43,230 nt of DNA, taken from positions 1 to 43,230 of the forward strand of contig JAOBWJ010000379.1 of the NCBI GenBank assembly GCA_025463335.1. Reading direction: 5' to 3'. The notes beneath the pieces were generated by a model. It had not been told where the DNA came from, searched no databases, and saw only the letters and a list, made by a program, of their open reading frames with translations. Every line of letters begins with the position of its first letter. The stretch's first letter is position 1. A program made the position numbers and the translations under genes. The stretch is from Acidimicrobiales bacterium (GTDB taxonomy: Bacteria > Actinomycetota > Acidimicrobiia > Acidimicrobiales > CADCSY01). Below, piece by piece: positions 9,580 to 17,836 of the stretch.

Positions 9580-10401
9580 TCAGGTTGTGCTCGGCACCAG
9601 GTCGAGCACGTGGGTCCGCATCCAGCCCAGGAACGTGTCGCGGTCGCGACTGATGACGTCCCACGCCTCGTAGAAGGCGTTGTCCCGGGTCGAGTAGTCC
9701 TGGGCGTAGCTCGGCTGGGCGCCGCCCGGCACCTCGGCCACGGCGCTCAGCACCCAGCCCGGGAGGACGATGGCACCCGGACGGGGCTGCAGCTCCTCGA
9801 CGACCTCCTCGACGGTCACCACGGCCCGGCGAGCGGCGAGCACGGCCTCCTTCTGCACACCACAGATGCCCCAGAGCTGGACGTTGCCCGCCCGGTCGGC
9901 CTGCTGGGCGTGGATGACGGTCACGTCGGGGCGAAGGGCGGCCACGGCGGTGAGCCGCTCGCCGGTGAACGGGCAGGCCAGCGGGGCCACGTTGGCGGTG
10001 TGGTCGACGAGGTCGGTGCCGACGTACCCGCGGAGCACGGCGAACGGCAGGCCGGAGGCGCCGGCGACGTAGCGGTTGGCCATGCCGGCGTGGCTGTGCT
10101 CCTCGAGCTGGAGGGGCCGGGGCCAACCGTGCTCGACGGCGTCGCGGAACCGGTGGAGCGAGCCGACACCAGGGTTTCCGCCCCACGAGAACACCAACCG
10201 GGCGGCAACCCCCATGCCGATGAGCTGGTCGTAGAGCACGTCCGGCGTCATCCGCACGAGCGTGAGGTCCTGCCGGCCCTGGCGAACGATCTCGTGACCG
10301 GCAGCGAAGGGGATCAGGTGGGTGAAGCCCTCGAGGGCCACCATGTCCCCGTCGCCCACGTTGGCGGTGATCGCCTCGGCCAGGCTCGTGAGCACGGCCA
10401 T
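9580..10401 (-). CDS. CoA-transferase subunit A (CatI/glutaconate CoA-transferase alpha-type)
   Basis: DGDMVALEGFTHLIPFAAGHEIVRQG...GNPGVGSLHRFRDAVE; GGAGGGG RBS. Confidence 0.87.
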   Translation of the reverse strand: MAVLTSLAEAITANVGDGDMVALEGFTHLIPFAAGHEIVRQGRQDLTLVRMTPDVLYDQLIGMGVAARLVFSWGGNPGVGSLHRFRDAVEHGWPRPLQLEEHSHAGMANRYVAGASGLPFAVLRGYVGTDLVDHTANVAPLACPFTGERLTAVAALRPDVTVIHAQQADRAGNVQLWGICGVQKEAVLAARRAVVTVEEVVEELQPRPGAIVLPGWVLSAVAEVPGGAQPSYAQDYSTRDNAFYEAWDVISRDRDTFLGWMRTHVLDLVPSTT

Positions 10402-10402
10402 G

Positions 10403-11890
10403 TCAACCCCTCCGGTAGAAGGGTGGGAGGTCGGCGTCGACGTTGACCCACACCGATTTCGCCTCCGTGGCCTCGTGGACGGCCTCGAAGCCCATCTCCC
10501 GGCCGTAGCCGGACTGGCCGGTGCCGCCGAACGGCGAGCCTGGATTCACCCGCTTGTACGAGTTGATCCACACCATTCCGGCCCGGAACGCGCGAGCCAT
10601 GCGGTGGGCCCGGGAGAGGTCGCGGGTCCAGAGGCCGGCCCCCAGGCCGTACTCGGTGGCGTTGGCCAGGGCGACGGCCTCGGCGTCGGTGCGGAAGGTC
10701 GTCACCGTCACGAACGGGCCGAAGACCTCCTCCTGAGCCACCCGGCTGGCCGGGTCGGCACGGACCACGGTCGGCTCGACGTAGCAGCCCTGTGCGAGGC
10801 GGGGGTCGTCGGGAGAGCCGCCACCGGTGAGGATCTCGGCCCCCTCGTCGAGCGCCACCTTCACGTAGGACAGCACGCGGTCGCGGTGCATGGGTGACGT
10901 GAGCGGCCCCATCTCGGTGCTCAGGTCCAAGGGGTGACCGAGGCGGATGGACCGAGCCAGCTCGAGGAAGCCGTCGAGGAACTCCTCGGCGACGTCCTCG
11001 TGCAACAGCAGCCGGCTGCCAGCGATGCACGCCTGCCCCTGGTTGTGGAAGATGGCGAACGCCGAACCGTTGCGGGCCGCATCCAGGTCGGCATCGGCGA
11101 ACACCACGTTGGCGCCCTTGCCGCCCAGTTCGAGCTGAACCCGCTTCAGGTTGGTGGCCGACGCTTCGACGATGCGGCGCCCCGTCGCCGTCGACCCGGT
11201 GAATGCGATCTTGGCCACGTCGGGATGCTCGGCGAGGCGCTGGCCGGCGGTCGGTCCGTAGCCGGGCACCACGTTGACGACTCCGGGTGGGAAGCCGACC
11301 TCGGCGATCAGCTCGGCCAGCCGCAGCGACGACAGCGGGGTCAGCTCGGCCGGCTTGAGCACGGTGGTGTTGCCGGTGGCCAACGCCGGCCCCAGCTTCC
11401 AGCTGCAGAACATGAGAGGAAAGTTCCACGGCACGATGGCTCCGACCACGCCGAGGGGCTCGCGCTCGACGTAGTTGAGGAACCCGCGCTCCACGGGGAT
11501 GACGGCGCCCTCCACCTTGTCGGCCATGCCGCCGAAGTACCGGAACGTGGCGGCGGTCCTCGGGACATCGAGGGCGGCGGTGTCCCGCAAGGGGTGGCCG
11601 GTATCGCGGGTCTCGAGGTGGGCCAGCTCGTCGGCATGGGCCTCCACGGCGTCGGCGAGGCGCAGGAGGAGCCGACCTCGCTCGGCGGCGGGCATGGCCG
11701 CCCACGCCGGGAACGCGGCGTGGGCGGCGGCCACGGCCCGGTCGACGTCCTCGGCCCTCGCCTCGGCCACCTCGGCGAGGACCGAGCAGTCGTGGGGGTC
11801 GAGCACCTCGATGGTGCCGCCGGCGAGGGCGTCGACGAAGTCCCCGCCGATGGAGAGCTTCGTCGCCACCGCCCCGCCGGTCCCGGTCAC
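10403..11890 (-). CDS. Aldehyde dehydrogenase; candidate 4-hydroxymuconic semialdehyde dehydrogenase by context
   Basis: VVGAIVPWNFPLMF, FTGSTATGRRI, VQLELGGKGANVVFADADLD, NQGQACIAGSRLLLHE (catalytic Cys), KSVWV; GTG start overlaps upstream stop. Confidence 0.93.
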   Translation of the reverse strand: MTGTGGAVATKLSIGGDFVDALAGGTIEVLDPHDCSVLAEVAEARAEDVDRAVAAAHAAFPAWAAMPAAERGRLLLRLADAVEAHADELAHLETRDTGHPLRDTAALDVPRTAATFRYFGGMADKVEGAVIPVERGFLNYVEREPLGVVGAIVPWNFPLMFCSWKLGPALATGNTTVLKPAELTPLSSLRLAELIAEVGFPPGVVNVVPGYGPTAGQRLAEHPDVAKIAFTGSTATGRRIVEASATNLKRVQLELGGKGANVVFADADLDAARNGSAFAIFHNQGQACIAGSRLLLHEDVAEEFLDGFLELARSIRLGHPLDLSTEMGPLTSPMHRDRVLSYVKVALDEGAEILTGGGSPDDPRLAQGCYVEPTVVRADPASRVAQEEVFGPFVTVTTFRTDAEAVALANATEYGLGAGLWTRDLSRAHRMARAFRAGMVWINSYKRVNPGSPFGGTGQSGYGREMGFEAVHEATEAKSVWVNVDADLPPFYRRG

Positions 11891-12561
11891 GCCGGGACGG
11901 TCGGGGCTGTCGGGGCGGTCGGGGTCGGAGTGGCGGGCGCCGGGGGCTCGTGCACGGTCGCCGGGCGGTGCAACTCGGCGAACGTCCGCTCCTCTTCGGA
12001 GAGCGGGTTGTAGATGAGGCCGACGTGCAGGCCGTAGATGGCGTGCCACAGGTAGACGGCGGCGATGTACTTCCAGCCCAGGTTGTTGCTGAAGAACCCG
12101 TTGTGGAACTCGGGCACCAGCTCGGGCGTCACCCACAGGCAGCTGAGGGTGCCGAGGAAGAGCCCCCACACCATGGCCTTGGCCAGGTTGCCTAGCACCG
12201 TGTTGCGCCACGGCAGCAGCGGGTGGACGGCGATCATGAAGACCACGGTCAACACCACGCCGGTGAAGGCGTGAGCCACCCAGCCGAGCACCAGCCGGGT
12301 GGTGTCGGAGACGGCGAGGATGTCTGTCGGGTTCGGTCCCAGCACCGTGCGCATGAGCAGGTAGCCGTTGAACCGGGGCCAGTCGACGTCGGGCAGACCG
12401 ATGCCGTGGAACCAGAAGCCGGTGATGGTCGCGATGTGCGTGGCCACGATCCCGGCCAGGACCGCGGTGCCGAGTCGATGCGTCGAGACGGTTTCCCGCC
12501 ACTCGAAGATCTCCTCGTGGTTGTCGCGTCTCATTTCGTCGTGGTGCCGGGTGATCCGCAT
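11887..12561 (-). CDS. Uncharacterised multi-spanning (about 4 TM) membrane protein
   Basis: Hydrophobic stretches LGTAVLAGIVATHIATITGFWF, VLGWVAHAFTGVVLTVVFMIAV, AMVWGLFLGTLSCLWV, YIAAVYLWHAIYGLHVGLIY; GGGAGG RBS. Confidence 0.8.
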   Translation of the reverse strand: MRITRHHDEMRRDNHEEIFEWRETVSTHRLGTAVLAGIVATHIATITGFWFHGIGLPDVDWPRFNGYLLMRTVLGPNPTDILAVSDTTRLVLGWVAHAFTGVVLTVVFMIAVHPLLPWRNTVLGNLAKAMVWGLFLGTLSCLWVTPELVPEFHNGFFSNNLGWKYIAAVYLWHAIYGLHVGLIYNPLSEEERTFAELHRPATVHEPPAPATPTPTAPTAPTVPA

Positions 12562-12630
12562 GCTGCGCCTCCCTCGTTGGATGGCTGGACGCCTCCGGTT
12601 CGCTGTCTGGGTGTGCGTGGGGGGGGGCAG

Positions 12631-13611
12631 TCAGAAGTCGACCGGGTACGTCGGTGCCCGGCCTTCGGCGATCATGCGGGGGAGGGCGGCCGAGCCGTTC
12701 TCCCAGACGAGCAACATCGAGCGCTTGGGGGAGAAGCCCTGGTGGCGGATGTCGGCGGGCATGGCCGCCACGTCTCCCGCCTTCATCGTCACCCTTGCCC
12801 GGAGGGCATTGGTCTCCTTGTCGGCGACGACCCACTCGATCTGGTCGGAGAGCTGGACGAACCACTCGACCCGGTCGTTGCCGTGGATGATGGGGAGGAT
12901 GAACTCCTCGGTCGTCGGGCAGTAGAGGCTGTCCTCGCAGACCGACACGACCGATGGGTTCCAGGTCACGTCCGAGCGCGAGAGGTAGGCAAAGAGGTTG
13001 AAGCCGCAGACCTCCTCCTCGAAGCCGGGCTCGGGCTCGACGTCGGGCTCGTCCTGGGGCACGTCCGCGAACATCCGGTTCACCGGGTGGCCGGTGGCGT
13101 CGCTGCGGGGCACCTCGTCGCCGGGGACGCCCACCATGCGCTTGGCCGTCACCCGTCGGCGGGTCACGGCCTTGGTGTTGGAGCCCTGCTTGTCACCCCA
13201 CGGCGAACCCGTCTCCTCGGGCGCGGCGAAGGGGTCGAACCCCTCGATCGTCCAGTCGTCGAGAATGGCCTGGAACGCGGCGTGGATGTCCTCGTGGGGG
13301 AAGCGCTCGACGTAGTCGAGGCCGGCCCCGCGGTACGACTCGTTGAAGGAGCCGGCGAAGAGGTCGACTTCGCCGTAGTGGTTCACGGTGCCGATGACGG
13401 CATCGAAGTTGACCACGCCATAGAAGAACCCCCACGCCACGTCGCGCTGAAGGGCGCGGAGGAAGGCGTCGATCGACAACACGTCCTTGCCCGAAGGCCA
13501 GGCCACATGAGCGAAGTACTCGTCCCGGTCGAAGGTGAACTCGCCGAGCCGGAACGAGCGGTAGCCATGCTCGTTGCGGTCACCGACGACGGCGGGTGCG
13601 GTGTCGGTCAT
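12631..13611 (-). CDS. Hydroquinone 1,2-dioxygenase large (cupin) subunit, PnpD/HapD/HqdB-like
   Basis: 326 aa; FRLGEFTFDRDEYFAHVAWP; N245-x3-E249 ... H290 (HGNDRVEWF...DIRHQGFSPKRSMLLVWENGS) matches recalled PnpD Fe-ligand spacing; paired with a small cupin gene and an ALDH. Confidence 0.82.
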   Translation of the reverse strand: MTDTAPAVVGDRNEHGYRSFRLGEFTFDRDEYFAHVAWPSGKDVLSIDAFLRALQRDVAWGFFYGVVNFDAVIGTVNHYGEVDLFAGSFNESYRGAGLDYVERFPHEDIHAAFQAILDDWTIEGFDPFAAPEETGSPWGDKQGSNTKAVTRRRVTAKRMVGVPGDEVPRSDATGHPVNRMFADVPQDEPDVEPEPGFEEEVCGFNLFAYLSRSDVTWNPSVVSVCEDSLYCPTTEEFILPIIHGNDRVEWFVQLSDQIEWVVADKETNALRARVTMKAGDVAAMPADIRHQGFSPKRSMLLVWENGSAALPRMIAEGRAPTYPVDF

Positions 13612-13627
13612 CGGAGCTCCTCTTCCC

Positions 13628-14125
13628 TCAGTCGGTCTGGCAGATCTCGGACCAGCGGTAGACGGTGTCGGCGCCGGCGATCGTCTGGAGCAGGATCACG
13701 GATGGCTCGTCGGCGCGGAACCGGTGGGCGGCGTTGGCGGGGAGGAGCGCCATGTGGCCCCGGCGGGCCACGACGCGGCCCATCGGCCGGCCGTCGGGTT
13801 GCTCGGCCAAGGCGATGGACCCCCGGGTACCCGCCGGGACGACCGGTTCGGTCAGGGACCGCAGCTCGACCACGACCGTGCCGTCCATCACCAGGGCGAA
13901 CTCGTCGTGGGCAGCCGAGCGCCACCCGGAGACGCCCTCGGCCCGGATGACCTCGAGCACGTACTCCTGGTTCTTGGCGACGGCGATCTTCTCCCAGGCG
14001 ACGGCGCCCGAGGCCACCTCGAACATGTTGGAGAACGTGTAGTGGCGCGGGTCGTCGTCGATGATCTCGACGCCGCCCTTCTCGTAGTCGACCAGGCTGC
14101 CGAAGCGGGTCGCGTACGTCGTCAC
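13628..14125 (-). CDS. Hydroquinone 1,2-dioxygenase small (cupin) subunit, PnpC/HapC/HqdA-like
   Basis: VTTYATRFGSLVDYEKGGVEIIDDDPRHYTFSNMFEVASG; 165 aa from GTG with GGGAGG RBS (upstream ATG at 14161 lacks RBS); immediately precedes large subunit. Confidence 0.75.
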   Translation of the reverse strand: MTTYATRFGSLVDYEKGGVEIIDDDPRHYTFSNMFEVASGAVAWEKIAVAKNQEYVLEVIRAEGVSGWRSAAHDEFALVMDGTVVVELRSLTEPVVPAGTRGSIALAEQPDGRPMGRVVARRGHMALLPANAAHRFRADEPSVILLQTIAGADTVYRWSEICQTD

Positions 14126-14171
14126 GGGACCTCCCGAGACCGGAGCGAACCCCTGCGACATCGTTGCCAGT

Positions 14172-14205
14172 GTTCGCTATGCGAACTAATGTGCGCTACA
14201 CGAAC
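14172..14205. promoter_or_regulatory. Tandem IclR-type operator candidates GTTCGCTATGCGAAC (14172-14186) and GTGCGCTACACGAAC (14191-14205)
   Basis: First copy is a perfect 6-bp-arm palindrome; second matches it at 12/15 positions, 19-bp phase; lies in the divergent intergenic region between the dioxygenase operon and iclR-like gene. Confidence 0.65.
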
Positions 14206-14254
14206 AAAAGTAGAGAAGCGCGACATCCGTGTCAAGGGTGGGTGGGAGGGACGA

Positions 14255-15028
14255 GTGCCGAACGAGGAGCGCGACGGCGAGTTCGTCCAGTCGCTGGAAC
14301 GGGGCCTGGCCGTGATCCAGGCGTTCTCGGCTGAGCACCCCCAGCAGACGCTGGCCGACGTCGCCCGTCGCACCGGTCTGACCCGGGCCACCGCCCGGAG
14401 GTTGCTCCACACCCTGGTGGCATTGGGCTATGCCCGGACCAACGGGAAGTCCTTCGAGCTGGCGCCCAAGGTCCTCGACATCGGCTACGCCTACCTGTCG
14501 TCGCTCGATGTCGAACGTCTGGCCGAACCGTCCATGGAGGCGCTGGTCGAACAGACGCACGAGTCGTGCTCGGCGGCGGTGCTGGACGGCGCCGAGATCG
14601 TGTACGTGGCCCGGGTGCCGACCAAGCGGATCATGACGATCGCCCTCGGGCTGGGATCGCGCCTGCCGGCCTACCTCACCTCCATGGGTCGGGTGCTGCT
14701 GGCCGAGCTCGACGATGACGAGGTCGACCGTGTGCTCGGCCCGGGTCCCTACGAGGCCCGGACCTCCCGGACGGTCATCAAGCCCGATGACCTCCACGAG
14801 GAACTGGCTCGGGTGCGGCGCCAGGGCTGGGCCCTGGTCGACCAGGAGCTCGAGGACGGCCTCCGTTCCATTGCGGCGCCGCTCCGCGACCGGAACGGGA
14901 GGGCGATCGCGGCGGTGAACATCTCGAGCCACGCTGGTCGGGTCAGCCTCGAGACGGTGCGGCGGGAGTTCCTGCCGGCGCTGCTGTCCACGTGCGCCGA
15001 GATCAACGAGCGCCTGGCCCGGCGCTGA
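14255..15028 (+). CDS. IclR-family transcriptional regulator (PcaR/PobR-like class)
   Basis: FVQSLERGLAVIQAFSAEHPQQTLADVARRTGLTRATARRLLHTLVALGYA; IclR effector domain; GTG start with GGAGGG RBS. Confidence 0.93.
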   Translation: MPNEERDGEFVQSLERGLAVIQAFSAEHPQQTLADVARRTGLTRATARRLLHTLVALGYARTNGKSFELAPKVLDIGYAYLSSLDVERLAEPSMEALVEQTHESCSAAVLDGAEIVYVARVPTKRIMTIALGLGSRLPAYLTSMGRVLLAELDDDEVDRVLGPGPYEARTSRTVIKPDDLHEELARVRRQGWALVDQELEDGLRSIAAPLRDRNGRAIAAVNISSHAGRVSLETVRREFLPALLSTCAEINERLARR

Positions 15029-15035
15029 CTCCTCA

Positions 15036-15058
15036 GGTCGGCCTGTACGAGGCCGACC
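15036..15058. terminator. Hairpin GGTCGGCCT-GTACG-AGGCCGACC downstream of iclR-like gene
   Basis: Perfect 9-bp stem with 5-nt loop, 8 nt after the stop codon; no U-tract. Confidence 0.75.
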
Positions 15059-15106
15059 AGGATCCGTCACGAGCCACGGACCGGCTCGGTGGAGCACAGG
15101 AGTGGC

Positions 15107-17815
15107 ATGAGGCGGATCGCAGTCGCAGTGGCCGTGGTGGCCACGCTGTTGGTTGCCGTCCGGGCGCTGGCCCCCGAAAAGGTTGCCGCCGCCGCCACCG
15201 TGCCCGAGCTGCGGTCCCGTCCCGCCGACGTGGTGCTCGACGATGGGTTCCGCCACCTGGTCGTGCACGCCGAGGCCGGCCCGCCCGCCGGCGTCGACGC
15301 CCGTCCCATGGGTGGTGGCGACTGGTCGGTGCGGACCAAGCTGAGTGACGAGGCCGTCCGGGCCCTGCCAGGCGTGGCCGCCGTGTCCCACGACGTGTGG
15401 GCCGACCCGTATGCCGCCGATCCCGACCTGGGCGCGGCGTGGGGCCTGGAGAACGACGGCCGCTCGGCCGGTGGTTGGGCGGGCCGGGTCGACGCCGACA
15501 TCGACGCGTCCTCGGCGTGGGACCGCACGCGCGGCGAGGGCGTGGTCGTGGCCGTGATCGACACCGCCGTCGATCGGACCCACCCTGAGCTCGCTGGGCG
15601 CATGTGGCGGAACGCAGACGAGGTCTGCGGCAACAGCGTCGACGACGACGGCAACGGCTACGTCGACGACTGTGACGGCTGGGACTTCGCCCGGAACGAC
15701 AACACGCCCTACGACCTCGGCGTCGAAGCCGACCATGGGACCCACATCGCCGGCACCATCGCCGCCGAATCCGACAACGGCCTTGGCATCTCGGGGGTGG
15801 CGCCCCGGGCCACGATCATGCCGCTCAAGGTGGGCGACACCGGCTCGTTCTCGCTGTCGGCGGCGGCCGCCGCCATCAACTACGCCGTCGACAACGGTGC
15901 CAAGGTCATCAACGCCTCGTGGGGGACCACCGGCGTCACCCGGGCTCAGGTCCCGTGGCTCGAGGCGGCCGTCGAGCGGGCCCGCCAGGCCGGTGTGCTG
16001 ATCGTGGCCGCCGCCGGCAACGACGCCCGCAACATCGATGCCTCGCCGTCGTTCCCGGCGTCGTTTCCCGAGGACAACGTCATCACCGTCGGGGCGTCCA
16101 CCAACGCCGATGCGGCCGCCTACTTCTCCAACTACGGGGCCACGTCGGTCGACGTGTACGCCCCCGGCTGGTTCGTCTACGCCACGCTGCCCGGAGGCCG
16201 CTACGGCACCATGAGCGGCACGTCGATGGCGGCCCCCCATGTGGTCGGGGTGGCCGCCCTGGCCATCGCCGCCGACCCGTCGGCGCCGTACACGACGATC
16301 AAGGGCAACCTGCTCGCGACCGTCGACCGGTCCGACGCCTTCGCCGGCCGCTCGGTGAGCGGCGGGCGGGTGAACGCGGCGGCCGCCGTGGGCGAGTCCG
16401 ACCAGCCGGTGACCCTCAACTTCTCCGGCTTCGCCGGGCTCGAGGCGGGCCGGGCCGGCCAGTGGCAGGTGCGGGCCCAGGCCGACGCCGCGCTGGGCGC
16501 CTCCGGTTACGAGCTCAGCCTGGTGACCGAGGAGGCGGGAGACGTCTACGCCGTGAGCGGCCACGCCGTCACCGTGGGCGGGACATCGCTGCGCACCGAT
16601 GACGGTGGCTGGGTCCGGGTGCCGACGTCGTCCGCGCTCACGAGCGGGGGCGAGACGCTGACGGTGGGGACCACGCTGCCGGCCGGGCAGTACGTGCTCG
16701 CCGCCCGGCTGGTCGACGCCCAGGGGGCGCCCGTGGCGCCGGCCCAGGCGCTGTGGTTCTCCGTGGCCGGTCCGGCCGCCGAGGTGCCGCCGGTTCCCCC
16801 GACCCCACCGGTCTCGGAGCCGGCGCCGGCCCCGCAGACCCCGGGGGGTGGCTACCAGCCGGCCCCGCTGCCGAACGAGGGCCAACCCGTCCCGCCCGCC
16901 CCCACCACGCCGCCTCCGTGCTCGAGCTGCGGCCAGCCGGGGCCCCAGGTGCCGGTGTTCGTGCCGCCGCCGCCCGCCCCGAGCACGCCGTCCACCCCCG
17001 CGCCACCTACGCCGCCGCCGTCCACATCGACGCCGTCGACAACTTCGCCCTCGACGCCCTCGACGCCCACGACGGCTGCGTCGGCACCGAGCACGCCGAC
17101 GACCGCGGCCGGCCCGCCGAGCACGCCGACCACCGCGCCATCGACGCCGACCACGGCGGCGTCGGCGCCGACCACCGCGCCATCACCGAGCAGCACCACC
17201 ACCACGACCGTGGTCCCCTCCCCGGCGGCCCCTGCTCCGACGCGCCCCCTGCGGATCGTGTCGGTGTCCCCGGACAACGGTTCCCGCTCGGGCGGCAGCA
17301 CGATCGTGATCGGTGGCGAAGGCTTCCCCGAGCGTCCGGTGGTCCGCCTCGGCGGAGCCGTGGCCCAGGTGTCGGTGGCATGGCCGACCATGCTCCTGGT
17401 GCACACGCCGGCCCACACCCCGGGTGTGGTCGACGTGTCGGTCTCCGACGGGACCACCACGGTGGTGTCCACCGGGGCCTACACCTACCTGAGCGACGCG
17501 CCTGCCCCGAGCCAGCCGCCGGCCGGGTCGCCGACACCGTCGCCCAGCACGACCACCACGACGTTGGCGGCAGGACCCACGACGACAACCACGACCGAGG
17601 TTCCGTCGCCGTCGACCACCCCTACGACCGAGGCACCCACCGCGTCGTCCACCACCTCGACCACAGCCGGGCCCCGCGTGCCCCAGCCCATCGACGCTCG
17701 CGGGCTGCACCTGGTGCCGTTGGCCAGCGGCCACCCGCTCATCGGCGTCAGCCCGAGCGGCTGGCCCCAGCGCCGGTGCACCTCCGGCTCGTGCGCGGGA
17801 TCGCAGGTGGGCTGA
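15107..17815 (+). CDS. Secreted subtilisin-like (S8) serine protease with Thr/Pro-rich linkers and IPT/TIG domain
   Basis: N-terminal signal-like MRRIAVAVAVVATLLVAV; D (VAVIDTAVDRTHPEL), H (DHGTHIAGTIAAES), S (MSGTSMAAPHVVG); RIVSVSPDNGSRSGGSTIVIGGEGF TIG domain; AGGAG RBS. Confidence 0.93.
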   Translation: MRRIAVAVAVVATLLVAVRALAPEKVAAAATVPELRSRPADVVLDDGFRHLVVHAEAGPPAGVDARPMGGGDWSVRTKLSDEAVRALPGVAAVSHDVWADPYAADPDLGAAWGLENDGRSAGGWAGRVDADIDASSAWDRTRGEGVVVAVIDTAVDRTHPELAGRMWRNADEVCGNSVDDDGNGYVDDCDGWDFARNDNTPYDLGVEADHGTHIAGTIAAESDNGLGISGVAPRATIMPLKVGDTGSFSLSAAAAAINYAVDNGAKVINASWGTTGVTRAQVPWLEAAVERARQAGVLIVAAAGNDARNIDASPSFPASFPEDNVITVGASTNADAAAYFSNYGATSVDVYAPGWFVYATLPGGRYGTMSGTSMAAPHVVGVAALAIAADPSAPYTTIKGNLLATVDRSDAFAGRSVSGGRVNAAAAVGESDQPVTLNFSGFAGLEAGRAGQWQVRAQADAALGASGYELSLVTEEAGDVYAVSGHAVTVGGTSLRTDDGGWVRVPTSSALTSGGETLTVGTTLPAGQYVLAARLVDAQGAPVAPAQALWFSVAGPAAEVPPVPPTPPVSEPAPAPQTPGGGYQPAPLPNEGQPVPPAPTTPPPCSSCGQPGPQVPVFVPPPPAPSTPSTPAPPTPPPSTSTPSTTSPSTPSTPTTAASAPSTPTTAAGPPSTPTTAPSTPTTAASAPTTAPSPSSTTTTTVVPSPAAPAPTRPLRIVSVSPDNGSRSGGSTIVIGGEGFPERPVVRLGGAVAQVSVAWPTMLLVHTPAHTPGVVDVSVSDGTTTVVSTGAYTYLSDAPAPSQPPAGSPTPSPSTTTTTLAAGPTTTTTTEVPSPSTTPTTEAPTASSTTSTTAGPRVPQPIDARGLHLVPLASGHPLIGVSPSGWPQRRCTSGSCAGSQVG
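17040..17220 (+). repeat. In-frame low-complexity STP-rich linker repeats (STPTTA/SAPTTA-type units)
   Basis: Translated PSTPTTAASAPSTPTTAAGPPSTPTTAPSTPTTAASAPTTAPSPSSTTTTT. Confidence 0.8.
17508..17680 (+). repeat. Second in-frame Ser/Thr/Pro-rich low-complexity tail
   Basis: Translated PPAGSPTPSPSTTTTTLAAGPTTTTTTEVPSPSTTPTTEAPTASSTTSTTAGP. Confidence 0.75.
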
Positions 17816-17836
17816 CGCCTCGAGAGCGGTGGTCGG

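Noticed and set aside
16940-17230. Dense short repeats that superficially resemble a repeat array
   Set aside because: In-frame Thr/Pro/Ser codon repeats of the subtilase linker, not unique-spacer CRISPR structure.
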